64,000 nt of DNA from positions 44,876-108,875 of the forward strand of contig CAVSDH010000001.1 of the NCBI GenBank assembly GCA_963726765.1, in the 5' to 3' direction. Position 1 is the first letter of the stretch, and each line of letters opens with the position of its first letter. Of this stretch, positions 35,436 to 44,595 are shown one piece after another. The notes beneath the pieces were generated by a model. The model was given only the letters and a program-made list of their open reading frames with translations, made no database searches and was not told the DNA's origin. The DNA is from CAIWHR01 sp963726765 (GTDB lineage: Bacteria; Pseudomonadota; Gammaproteobacteria; Burkholderiales; Casimicrobiaceae). A program made the translations under genes and the position numbers.

Positions 35436-36260
35436 GTGCGGCCGGTAGCGTTCGTCCGCGGCGTCGTCGCGCGGCTCTCGGGCGTGGGCCTCGCGCGGAC
35501 GGCGGCCGCACTCTCGTATGCGACGGTGCTGAATCTCGTTCCGCTGTTCACCGTGGCCTTCGTCTACGTCGCGCGCTACCCGCTGTTCCAGCAATGGCTC
35601 GACGCGCTGGAGCGCTTCCTGCTGAGGCATCTTCTGCCGGGAAGCGGTTCGGTCGTGCGCGCGTACCTGACGCAGTTCACTGCCAAGGCCGCGGGCCTCC
35701 AGGGCGTCAGCATCGCGTTTGTGGTGATCACCGCCGTGCTCCTCGTCGCGACGATCGAGCACGAGATCAACGCCATCTGGGGCGTGCGCGAGCCGCGCTC
35801 CTGGCCGCGACGCGTGTTCGTCTACGCGCTCGGGGTGACGGCAGGGCCCCTGCTGATCGGCGCGGCGGTCTATGCGATGACCTGGGTGCTGGAAACGTCG
35901 GTTGCGCAGGCGCCGTTCGTGTCGCCGGCGGTGACGTTCATCGCCACGCCGCTCGCCGTCGCCGTCACGACGCTCGGATTTTCGCTGCTCTACGCGCTCC
36001 TGCCCGCGCGCCCCGTTCCGCTCAGGGCCGCATTCTGGGGCGGACTGTTTGCGGCGCTGGGTTTCGAGGTCGCCAAGTACGGATTCCGGCTCTACGTCAC
36101 GAAATGGCCGACCTTCGAAATCATTTACGGAGCGCTTGCGGTGGTGCCTCTCTTTCTGTTCTGGATCTACGTTTCATGGTACGTCATCCTGGTCGGCGCG
36201 GCGGTGACGGCAACGCTTGCGGAAGGCGGTCCGCGCGGACGTGCACGGCGCCAGCGCTGA
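35436..36260 (+). CDS. YihY/BrkB-family inner membrane protein
   Basis: A 274-residue protein with about six TM segments and the family text ARTAAALSYATVLNLVPLFTV, FVVITAVLLVATIEHEINAIWGV (split here by family conservation) and YGALAVVPLFLFWIYVSWYVIL. The GTG start is 13 bases after the pit stop. The family (formerly mis-called ribonuclease BN) has no settled function. The gene is intact. Confidence 0.93.
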   Translation: MRPVAFVRGVVARLSGVGLARTAAALSYATVLNLVPLFTVAFVYVARYPLFQQWLDALERFLLRHLLPGSGSVVRAYLTQFTAKAAGLQGVSIAFVVITAVLLVATIEHEINAIWGVREPRSWPRRVFVYALGVTAGPLLIGAAVYAMTWVLETSVAQAPFVSPAVTFIATPLAVAVTTLGFSLLYALLPARPVPLRAAFWGGLFAALGFEVAKYGFRLYVTKWPTFEIIYGALAVVPLFLFWIYVSWYVILVGAAVTATLAEGGPRGRARRQR

Positions 36261-36391
36261 AGCGACGCGTTCCCGAATCGTCGCGCGTCGGGTCGTAGCG
36301 CAGGAGCGTCGGGCGGCCGGCGGTTCCCTTGCGGATTGGGCAAGGCCACGCTACATTGCGGGAACGATTCCTTTCAGAGGGCAGACGCACC

Positions 36392-36997
36392 GTGTGGTCC
36401 ATCATTCAAGCGGCAGGCTGGCCGATCTGGCCGATCATCTTCGCGTCGGTCGTTGCGCTGGCGCTCATCTTCGAGCGCCTGTGGACGTTGCGCAGCAGCG
36501 TCGTCGCGCCCCCGGGGCTGGTCGATCGCGTGCTGGCGGAATACCGCCATGGCGGCGTCACCCCGGAGCTGCTCGCAAAGACCGCTCAGCAGGGACCGCT
36601 CGGCCGCATCCTCGCGGCAGGTCTCGTCAACGTCAAGAGCCCGCGGCCGGTGATGCGCGAAGCGATCGAAGAGGCCGGTCGGGTTGTCACGCACGATCTT
36701 GAGCGCTTCCTCACGACGCTCGGCACGATCGCGGCGATGGCGCCGCTGCTCGGACTCTTCGGCACGGTGATCGGCATGATCGAGATCTTCGGCTCGCAGA
36801 CGGCGACCGGCTCGAACCCGCTCCAGCTCGCGCACGGCATCTCGGTCGCCCTGTACAACACCGCGCTCGGCCTGATCGTCGCGATTCCGAGCATGATCTT
36901 CTATCGGCACTTCCGCGCGACGATCGACGGCCTGCACGTCGAAATGGAGCAGCAGGCGATCAAGCTCGTCGACTTCGCGCACGGCGAGCGCAAGTGA
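36392..36997 (+). CDS. exbB: ExbB/TolQ-type proton channel
   Basis: MotA/TolQ/ExbB family, 201 residues from the GTG at 36392 (AGAGGG upstream). TM1 is WPIWPIIFASVVALALIFER; the two following helices are IAAMAPLLGLFGTVIGMIEI and VALYNTALGLIVAIPSMIF, with the family Thr/Pro positions. With ExbD it uses the proton gradient to energise TonB or a related partner. No tonB is next to it; the location before lpxK is a common betaproteobacterial arrangement. Confidence 0.93.
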   Translation: MWSIIQAAGWPIWPIIFASVVALALIFERLWTLRSSVVAPPGLVDRVLAEYRHGGVTPELLAKTAQQGPLGRILAAGLVNVKSPRPVMREAIEEAGRVVTHDLERFLTTLGTIAAMAPLLGLFGTVIGMIEIFGSQTATGSNPLQLAHGISVALYNTALGLIVAIPSMIFYRHFRATIDGLHVEMEQQAIKLVDFAHGERK

Positions 36998-37010
36998 CCC
37001 GCCGGCTCCC

Positions 37011-37430
37011 ATGAATTTGCGTACCACCCGGGGCCGCGACGACCCCGAGATCAACTTCATTCCGCTGATCGACGTACTGCTCGTCATCCTGATCTTCCTG
37101 ATGGTGACGACGACATATCAGCGCGTCGCGGAGCTGCAGATCACCCTCCCGGAGGCGGATGCCGAGCAGCTGAAGCAGCGGCCCAAGGAGATCAACGTCG
37201 GCATCGACGCGCAGGGCCGCTACGTGGTCGACAGGACCCCGTTTGCGTTCACCACCGTGCCGGCGCTCGCCGACATCCTGCGCCGCGCGGGTGGCGACTC
37301 GAAGGACCCGGTGGTGGTGATCAACGCCGACGCCAATGCGACGCACCAGTCCGTGATCCATGTCATGGAAGCGGCGCGCGTCGCGGGCATCGTCCACATC
37401 ACCTTCGCCACGCAGTCGCCGGTCAAGTAG
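37011..37430 (+). CDS. exbD: ExbD/TolR-type protein
   Basis: A 139-residue protein with one N-terminal TM helix containing the conserved proton-carrying Asp (INFIPLIDVLLVILIFLMV) and a periplasmic domain (LPEADAEQLKQRPKEINVGI, VINADANATHQSVI). It follows exbB by 13 bases and leads into lpxK, matching the conserved exbB-exbD-lpxK block. Confidence 0.95.
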   Translation: MNLRTTRGRDDPEINFIPLIDVLLVILIFLMVTTTYQRVAELQITLPEADAEQLKQRPKEINVGIDAQGRYVVDRTPFAFTTVPALADILRRAGGDSKDPVVVINADANATHQSVIHVMEAARVAGIVHITFATQSPVK

Positions 37431-37454
37431 ATTCGGGGCCGGCTCCGCGTTGGC

Positions 37455-38501
37455 GTGAGACGCCGTGCCGTCGCTCCGATGCCGCTTTCCACCCGCCTCG
37501 TTGCCGCATGGTACGCGCCGCGCCTGACCGCGCTGACGGCGAGCCTTGTGCCGCTCGCCTGCGCTTTCGGCATTGCCGCATCCGCGCGGCGCGCGCTCTT
37601 TCGCGCGGGCGTCCTGCGCTCGCACCGCCTGCCGGTCCCGGTGGTCGTCGTCGGCAATATCACCGTCGGCGGCAGCGGCAAGACGCCGCTCGCGGCGGCG
37701 CTGACGCGCTCGCTCGCCGAACGCGGATGGCATCCGGGCATCGTGAGCCGCGGACATGGTCGCACGCGCCCGCGCTCTTCGCCGGTGCTCGTCGCTCCGG
37801 ACGCGGACGCGAGCGACGTCGGCGACGAGCCATTGCTGCTCGCGCGCACGGGGATTCCGGTCGTCGTTGCCGCAGACCGTGTCGCCGCCGCGCGCGCGCT
37901 CCTCGACGCGCATCCTCGTTGCGACGTGATCGTAGCCGACGACGGATTGCAGCACTATCGTCTCGCGCGCGATGTCGAGATCGTCGTCGTCGACGCGGTG
38001 CGCGGCCTCGGCAACGGATGGCGGCTGCCGGCGGGCCCGTTGCGCGAGCCCGTCGCGCGTCTCGACGAGGCCGACGCGATCGTCGCGCTGGTGACACCCG
38101 GAGCGCCTGCGCCCTGGTCGGTGCCCAACGCGTGGCGAATGACGCTGGTCGGCGACACGCTCCTCCGCGTCGCCGATCCGTCCCAGGAGCAGCCGGCGAC
38201 CGCGTTCATGGGCATCGATGTTCACGCCGTCGCCGGCATCGGCAATCCGGATCGTTTCTTCGCGCAGCTGCGCGCGCTCGGCATTGCCGCGACGGAACAT
38301 GCGTTTCCCGATCATCACCGCTTCGCGCCGCGCGATCTCGATTTGCCCGGAGCGCGCGCGATCCTGATGACCGAGAAGGATGCGGTAAAATGCGGTGCGT
38401 TCGCCGACGAGCGCTGCTGGTACCTGCCGGTACGCGCGCACATCGAGCCCGCGCTCGTGGCGCGCATCGAGGAGGTGCTCCGTGGATCCGAAGCTGCTTG
38501 A
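37455..38501 (+). CDS. lpxK: Tetraacyldisaccharide 4'-kinase
   Basis: LpxK, which phosphorylates the lipid A disaccharide precursor at the 4' position. Walker A is in VVGNITVGGSGKTPLA near residue 70; the DEAD-like VIVADDGLQHYRLARDVEIV and FPDHHRFAPRDL follow. The GTG at 37455 gives 348 residues; an ATG at 37479 (MPLSTRLVAAWYAPR) is equally plausible. The 3' end overlaps the Trm112-like gene by 20 bases. The gene is intact. Confidence 0.96.
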   Translation: MRRRAVAPMPLSTRLVAAWYAPRLTALTASLVPLACAFGIAASARRALFRAGVLRSHRLPVPVVVVGNITVGGSGKTPLAAALTRSLAERGWHPGIVSRGHGRTRPRSSPVLVAPDADASDVGDEPLLLARTGIPVVVAADRVAAARALLDAHPRCDVIVADDGLQHYRLARDVEIVVVDAVRGLGNGWRLPAGPLREPVARLDEADAIVALVTPGAPAPWSVPNAWRMTLVGDTLLRVADPSQEQPATAFMGIDVHAVAGIGNPDRFFAQLRALGIAATEHAFPDHHRFAPRDLDLPGARAILMTEKDAVKCGAFADERCWYLPVRAHIEPALVARIEEVLRGSEAA

Positions 38502-38667
38502 AATCCTGGTTTGCCCGGTGACCAAGGGTCCGCTCACCTACGACCGGCAGAAGCAGGAACTGGTGTCGCGGTCCGCGCGGCTCGCCTACCCGATCAGGGA
38601 CGGCATTCCCGTGATGCTGGAGGACGAAGCGCGACGTCTGACGCCGGAAGAGTACGAGACTCCTTGA
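38482..38667 (+). CDS. Trm112-family (YcaR-like) small protein
   Basis: A 61-residue protein starting GTG (MDPKLLEILVCPVTKGPL) with GAGGAGG just upstream, inside the end of lpxK. It has LVCPVTKGPLTY and AYPIRDGIPVMLEDEAR, the Trm112/UPF0434 signature; in this version only one Cys of the usual zinc set is kept. It lies between lpxK and kdsB as in many Proteobacteria. It may be a methyltransferase partner, by analogy with Trm112. Confidence 0.93.
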   Translation: MDPKLLEILVCPVTKGPLTYDRQKQELVSRSARLAYPIRDGIPVMLEDEARRLTPEEYETP

Positions 38668-38727
38668 CCGGCGACGCTTCGACGCCGGGCGCGAGTGCGC
38701 GAATGAACGCGCGAGGCCCGACACTCG

Positions 38728-39514
38728 ATGCCCGATCTCCCGCCCATGGTGTTCACCGTTCTCATCCCCGCGCGCCATGCCTCGACGCGCCTTCCGGGAA
38801 AGCCGCTTGCGGACATTGCCGGCAAGCCGATGGTGGTCCGCGTCGCCGAGCGCGCTCAACGTTCGGGCGCCACGCACGTCGTCGTGGCGACGGACGACGA
38901 GAGGATTCGCGCCGCGGTCGAAGCGCACGGGACTCAAGGCCTGTCTCACGCGATCCGACCACGCCACCGGCACCGATCGACTCGCCGAAGCGGCGCGTCT
39001 CCTCGGTCTTGCCGACGACGCGATCGTCGTCAACGTCCAGGGCGACGAGCCGCTCCTCGCGCCGTCGCTGATTCGCGAGGTTGCGCTGCTGCTGGCTGCG
39101 CATCCCGACGCGGCGATCGCCACCGCCTGCCATCCGATCGGTGATCCGGCGGAAGCCTTCAATACGAATGTCGTCAAGGTGGTGCTCGACGCAAATTGCA
39201 ATGCGCTCTATTTCAGCCGTGCGACGATTCCCTGGGCACGCGATGCTTTCGCTTCCGGTCGCGACAGCATCCCGCCGGGCCTGCCGTTGTACCGGCACTA
39301 CGGCCTCTACGCCTATCGCGCAGGCTTCCTGCGGCTGTTCCCGGCGCTGCCACCGGCACCGATCGAGCGCTTCGAGGCGCTGGAGCAGTTGCGGGCACTT
39401 TGGCACGGCCACCGGATCGTCGTCGCGATCACCGATGGAACGCCGGCGCCCGGCGTGGATACGGAGGACGATCTCGCGCAGGTGCGTGCGCTCTACGCGA
39501 GCGGCGCGGCGTGA
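38728..39514 (+). CDS. kdsB: CMP-KDO synthetase (frame break)
   Basis: 3-deoxy-manno-octulosonate cytidylyltransferase, which activates KDO for LPS. N-terminal VLIPARHASTRLPGKPLADI with the nucleotide-binding loop, then DHATGTDRLAEAARLL, VVNVQGDEPL and GLYAYRAGFLRLF. The frame breaks near 38932; removing the A in CACGGGACTC restores EAHGLKACLTRSDHATG and a protein of about 261 residues. KdsB is essential in LPS producers, so this is most likely a sequence error. Confidence 0.93.
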
Positions 39515-39672
39515 TGTCTGCGCACGCGTTTCGCGGCGATTGACCCCCTTACGGCAAGACCGCACAATTCATCCTTGCAAGCGAAGGTGCGGCGACACCG
39601 ACGGCGATACCGGCAGCGCCGCACCCGGTTCGCTGCCCACGGCATTTCCCCTCTGATCCGCGAGAATCTCCC

Positions 39673-40329
39673 ATGCGCCTCATCCTTCTCGGCCCGCCCG
39701 GCGCGGGCAAAGGCACGCAGGCAAACTTCATCAAGGAGGCATACGGCATCCCGCAGATTTCGACCGGCGACATGCTGCGCGGGGCAGTCAAGGCCGGAAC
39801 GCCCCTGGGGCTCCTCGCCAAGAAGGTGATGGACAGCGGCGCGCTCGTGTCGGACGACATCATCATCGGGCTCGTCAAGGAGCGCTTGAAGGCTCCCGAT
39901 TGCATCAAGGGTTACCTGTTCGACGGCTTCCCGCGGACGATACCGCAGGCTGACGCAATGAAGGATGCCGGCGTGGCGATCGATTACGTGCTGGAAATCG
40001 ACGTTCCCGATGCGGCGATCGTGGAGCGCATGGGCGGACGTCGCGTGCACGTCGCATCGGGCCGCACGTATCACGTCAAGTTCAATCCGCCGCGGGTTGC
40101 CGGCAAGGACGACGTCACGGGCGAGGGTCTGATTCAGCGCGACGACGATCGCGAAGAAACGGTGCGCAAGCGCCTCGACGTCTATCACGCGCAGACGAAG
40201 CCGCTGGTCGTCTATTACGAACAGTGGACGGCGAGCGGCGACGCGCGCGCGCCGAAATATCGGCGCGTCGACGGCATGGGCGGGGTCGACGCGATCCGCG
40301 CATCGTGCCTGGCGGCGCTGAAGAGCTGA
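39673..40329 (+). CDS. adk: Adenylate kinase
   Basis: Long-form adenylate kinase of 218 residues (AMP + ATP to 2 ADP). P-loop GPPGAGKGTQANF, ISTGDMLRGAV, DGFPRTIPQADAM, and the LID from RMGGRRVHVASGRTYH to GLIQRDDDREETVRKRL, without zinc cysteines. It closes the exbB-to-adk block and precedes pfp by 34 bases. The gene is intact. Confidence 0.97.
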   Translation: MRLILLGPPGAGKGTQANFIKEAYGIPQISTGDMLRGAVKAGTPLGLLAKKVMDSGALVSDDIIIGLVKERLKAPDCIKGYLFDGFPRTIPQADAMKDAGVAIDYVLEIDVPDAAIVERMGGRRVHVASGRTYHVKFNPPRVAGKDDVTGEGLIQRDDDREETVRKRLDVYHAQTKPLVVYYEQWTASGDARAPKYRRVDGMGGVDAIRASCLAALKS

Positions 40330-40363
40330 CCTCGCTGCCGCGGCGAATCCGCTGACGACAAAC

Positions 40364-41627
40364 ATGCGCAAGCGCAACGCCTTCTACGCTCAGTCGGGCG
40401 GCGTGACCGCCGTCATCAACGCTACCGCCGCGGGGGTCATCGAAACGGCGCGCAGGCACCGGAAATCGATCGGCAAGGTCTACGCCGGCCGTCACGGCAT
40501 CATCGGCGCGCTGACCGAGGATCTGATCGACACCAGCCGTGAATCCGCGCGGGACATCGCCGCTCTCAAGCACACGCCGGGAGGCGCGTTCGGCTCGTGC
40601 CGCTACAAGTTGAAGAGCCTCGCCGAGAGCCGTGCGCAGTACGAGCGCCTGCTCGACGTATTTCGCGCGCACGACATCGGTTACTTTTTCTACAACGGCG
40701 GCAACGATTCGGCCGACACCTGCCTCAAGGTTTCCGAGATTGCCGAGAAGTTGGGCTATCCGCTGACCGCCGTGCACGTGCCGAAGACGGTCGACAACGA
40801 TCTGCCGATCACCGACAACTGCCCGGGCTTCGGATCGGTCGCCAAGTACGTGGCGACGTCGATGCGCGAGGCGGCGTTCGACGTGGCATCGATGGCGAAG
40901 ACGTCGACCCGCGTGTTCGTGCTGGAAGTGATGGGCCGCCATGCCGGCTGGATCACCGCGGCCGTCGGAATGGCGGAGAACGGCGACACGCCGATTCCGC
41001 TGGTGCTGCTGTTTCCGGAGGTCGCCTTCGACGAGGCGAAGTTTCTGGCGGCGGTCGACGACAAGGTCAGGCGGTACGGATACTGCTGCGTGGGTGTCTC
41101 CGAGGGTCTCAAGGGCGCGGACGGCAGATTGATGGCGGAAGCGGGCACCCGGGACGCATTCGGACACGCGCAACTGGGAGGCGTCGGTCCGCTGATCGCG
41201 TCGATCGTCAAGGAAAGGCTTGGACACAAATACCATTGGGCCGTTGCCGATTATCTGCAGCGGTCCGCGCGCCACCTGGCGTCGAAGACCGATCTCGACC
41301 ACAGCTACGCGGTGGGGAAGGCGGCGGTCGAGATGGCGCTCGCGGGGAAGAATGCGGTGATGCCCGCGATCATCCGCCTCGCCGACCGGCCGTACCGGTG
41401 GAAGATCGTCGAAGCGCCTCTCTCCAGGATCGCGAACGTCGAAAAGATGCTGCCGCCGGACTTCATTTCGAACGAACCGTCTCGGCATCACCGAGAAGGC
41501 GCGCCGCTACCTCGCACCGCTGATCCGCGGCGAGGCTCCGCCACCGTTCAAGGACGGACTGCCGCTCTATGTGCGTTTGAAGAACGTGCCGGTGCCGAAA
41601 AAACTTCCGGCAGATTTTTCTTTCTGA
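40364..41627 (+). CDS. pfp: Pyrophosphate-dependent 6-phosphofructokinase (frame break near 3' end)
   Basis: PFK of about 420 residues. Text begins AFYAQSGGVTAVINATAAG; the phosphoryl-donor region reads YNGGNDSADT and VPKTVDNDLP. The Asp after GGN (GGDDS-type instead of GGDGS) and the Lys in PKTVDND are the marks of PPi-using enzymes. MGRHAGWITAA and the PEVAFDEAKFL region follow. The frame breaks near 41474; removing one base gives NRLGITEKARRYLAPLIRGE and a stop at 41627. It catalyses reversible fructose-6-P phosphorylation with PPi. It sits directly upstream of a membrane pyrophosphatase. Confidence 0.9.
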
Positions 41628-41755
41628 ATCGGCTCCCCGCCCGACCCTGATCGGGGTCCGGATCCACTCGTGCGCGCGGGAACCGCACGACCGGCAAAGC
41701 GCCGGCGCACGGCGGCAATTCGTCGACCGCCCGTCTTTCCGGGGACTGGCCCGGC

Positions 41756-41949
41756 TCGACTTTCCGCCCCGCAAACTGGCACAATAGCGTGTTTCGTCGA
41801 CGCTTCGGGCAATCCGGGCGCCGTGTCGACGCGGGAGGGCACGGGCGGGCGAGGACGATACCTCGCGCGACCCGGCAACCAGGGCCGGTCACAGGCCCGT
41901 GCCGCCGCCCTTTCGCGAGCTGGTTGCCACTCAACGGGAGAACACCGAA
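41756..41949 (+). promoter_or_regulatory. Probable hppA promoter and structured leader
   Basis: TCGACT (41756-41761), an 18-base spacer and CACAAT (41780-41785), both 4 of 6 to consensus, would give a leader of about 160 nt. Within it GGCACGGGC (41838-41846) is the exact reverse complement of GCCCGTGCC (41895-41903), a possible long-range stem. No known riboswitch class is recognised. The rest of 41628-41755 shows nothing. Confidence 0.4.
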
Positions 41950-44458
41950 ATGTCCAACGCCAACGGCCTCATCTTTGCGCTCGTCTGCGCAGCCGCTGCG
42001 ATCGCCTACGGCTTCGTGTCGATCGGCTGGGTCCTCAAGAAACCGGACGGCAACGACCGGATGCGCGAAATCGCCGCCGCCATCCAGGCGGGCGCCAAGG
42101 CCTACCTCAACCGGCAGTACCTGACGATCGCGCTCGTCGGCGTCATCCTGTTCGTGCTGATCTGGTGGGCGCTCGGCGGCGCCACGGCGGGCGGCTTCCT
42201 CGTCGGCGCGCTGCTGTCCGGCCTCACGGGATACATCGGGATGAACGTGTCGGTGCGCTCGAACATCCGCACGGCCGAAGCCGCGCGCACGGGCCTCAAC
42301 GCCGCGCTGGCTCGGTTGCCTTCCGCGGCGGGGCGATCACCGGGATGCTGGTCGTCGGTCTCGGGCTGCTGGGCGTCGCGGGCTTCTACGCGTTCTGACT
42401 CAAGGGCTCCGCCGACCTGGGGTCCGGATCCGCTCGGCGCGGGGTTGCATCACACGATCCAGCCGCTCGTCGGCCTCGCGTTTGGCGGGCTCGCTGATCT
42501 CGATCTTCGCGCGCCTTGGCGGCGGCATCTTCACCAAGGGGGCCGACGTCGGCGCGGATCTCGTCGGAAAGGTCGAGGCCGGCATTCCCGAGGATGACCC
42601 GCGCAATCCCGCGGTGATCGCGGACAACGTGGGCGACAACGTCGGCGACTGCGCCGGCATGGCCGCCGATCTCTTCGAAACCTATGCGGTGACGATCGTC
42701 GCGACGATGCTGCTGGGGGCGCTGCTGTTTCCGCTGAGGGCCGAGACCGCGGTCACCTATCCGCTGGTGCTGGGCGGTTTCTCGATCCTCGCGTCGATCG
42801 CCGGCTGCTACTTCGTCAAGGCGCGTGAAGGCGGCAAGATCATGAATGCGCTCTACCGCGGCCTCATCGTCGCCGGGGTGCTTTCCGCCATCGGTTTCTG
42901 GTTCATCACGCAGCTGATGATGAGCGGCATGGCCGACCTCGACCCGAGGCTGACGACGGTGCGCCTGTGGGCGGCCGGGCTCGTCGGTCTCGCGCTGACG
43001 GCGGCGATGGTCGTGATCACCGAGTACTACACGGCCACCGAGTACTCGCCGGTGCGCCACGTCGCGCAGGCGTCGACGACGGGCCACGCCACCAACATCA
43101 TCGCCGGCATCGGCGTGTCGATGAAGGCGACGGCGTGGCCGGTGCTCTCGGTCTGCCTCGCGATCATGCTTTCCTACTGGCTTGCGGGTCTCTACGGCAT
43201 CGCGATCGCGGCCACGGCCATGCTGTCGATGGCAGGCATCATCGTCGCGCTGGACGCCTATGGCCCGATTACCGACAACGCAGGCGGCATCGCCGAAATG
43301 GCGAAGCTGCCGGATTCCGTTCGCGCGGTCACGGATCCGCTCGACGCCGTGGGCAACACGACGAAGGCCGTCACCAAGGGTTACGCGATCGGTTCCGCGG
43401 GACTGGCGGCGCTCGTGCTGTTCGCCGACTACACGCACGCGCTGGAATCGGCCGGCAAGGCCGTGAGCTTCGACCTGTCCAACCATTACGTGATCATCGG
43501 CCTCTTCATCGGCGGCCTGATTCCCTACCTGTTCGGCGCGATGGCGATGGAGGCGGTGGGCCGCGCCGCGGGTGCGGTCGTCGTGGAAGTGCGCCGGCAG
43601 TTCAAGGAGATCAAGGGCATCATGGAAGGCACCGCGAAGCCCGAGTACGGCGTGGCCGTGGACATGCTGACCAAGGCGGCGATCAAGGAAATGATCGTGC
43701 CGTCGCTGCTTCCCGTGCTGGTCCCGATCGTCGTCGGTGTCGGTTTCGCCTATTTTGGCGGCACCGCCGCGGGCGCGCAGACGCTGGGCGGCGTGCTGAT
43801 GGGCACGATCATCACGGGCCTGTTCGTCGCGATCTCGATGACGACGGGCGGCGGCGCGTGGGACAACGCGAAGAAGTACATCGAGGACGGCCATCACGGC
43901 GGCAAGGGGTCCGACGCCCACAAGGCGGCGGTCACCGGCGACACGGTCGGCGATCCGTACAAGGACACGGCCGGCCCCGCGGTGAATCCGCTGATCAAGA
44001 TCATCAACATCGTCGCGCTGATGATCGTTCCGCTCATCGGTGCGTGGACGCTGAACAAGCCCGATGCGGCGCCGGTGGCGCGGCCTGCCGCGGCGGCGGC
44101 GCCTGCTCCCGCGCCGATCACGGCGCCCGTGGCGGTGGTCTCGGTGGAATTCGTGAAGATCTACTTCGATGTCGGCAAGGCCGACCTGCCGGGCGATGCC
44201 GCGAAGTCGCTCGACGGGATCGTGGCGAAGGCGAAGACGAGTGCCGCGTCGAAGATCGCCGTGTCCGGCTACCACGATGCCACGGGCAACGTGGAGCAGA
44301 ACGAGGAGCTAGCCAAGCAGCGCGCGATGAAGGTGCGCGACGCGCTGACGAACGCCGGAATCGCCATCGATCGCGTGGAACTCAGGAAGCCCGAGAAGGC
44401 GCAAGGCGGCGGCGACGACAAGGAAGCGCGCCGCGTCGAGGTGCGTGTGCAGTCGTAG
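41950..44458 (+). CDS. hppA: Membrane-bound proton pyrophosphatase with C-terminal OmpA-like domain (multiple frame breaks)
   Basis: Ion-pumping pyrophosphatase of about 830 residues. The pump part has YLNRQYLTIALVGV, FARLGGGIFTKGADVGADLV, the PPi-site EDDPRNPAVIADNVGDNVGD, ITEYYTATEYSPV, TDNAGGIAEMAKLP and GDTVGDPYKDTAGPAVNP. After an Ala/Pro linker (about 44080-44140) an OmpA_C-like domain follows (IYFDVGKADLPGDAAKSL, SGYHDATGNVEQNEELAKQR, ARRVEVRVQS). Breaks lie near 42312 (two extra bases), 42434 and 42487, and an in-frame TGA is at 42396; after these the sequence is clean for 1.9 kb. The ATG at 41950 has GGGAG upstream. Whether H+ or Na+ is pumped cannot be settled here. Confidence 0.88.
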
Positions 44459-44479
44459 TACTCGGTGTTGTCGCAGGCG

Positions 44480-44516
44480 ATGGGCAGCGGTGAATCCGCT
44501 GCCCATTCTCATTTGT
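44480..44516 (+). terminator. Probable terminator after hppA
   Basis: ATGGGCAGCGG (44480-44490) and CCGCTGCCCAT (44496-44506) form a perfect 11-bp stem with a 5-base loop, followed by the T-rich TCTCATTTGT. It lies 22 bases after the hppA stop and separates it from ggt. Confidence 0.7.
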
Positions 44517-44595
44517 ACGGCTTCGTGAATCGGGACCGGCCGCCGGAGGCGTGAATTACAATGGCGAGCGGAAAGGCACCGGGGAGTCTGGCGTC

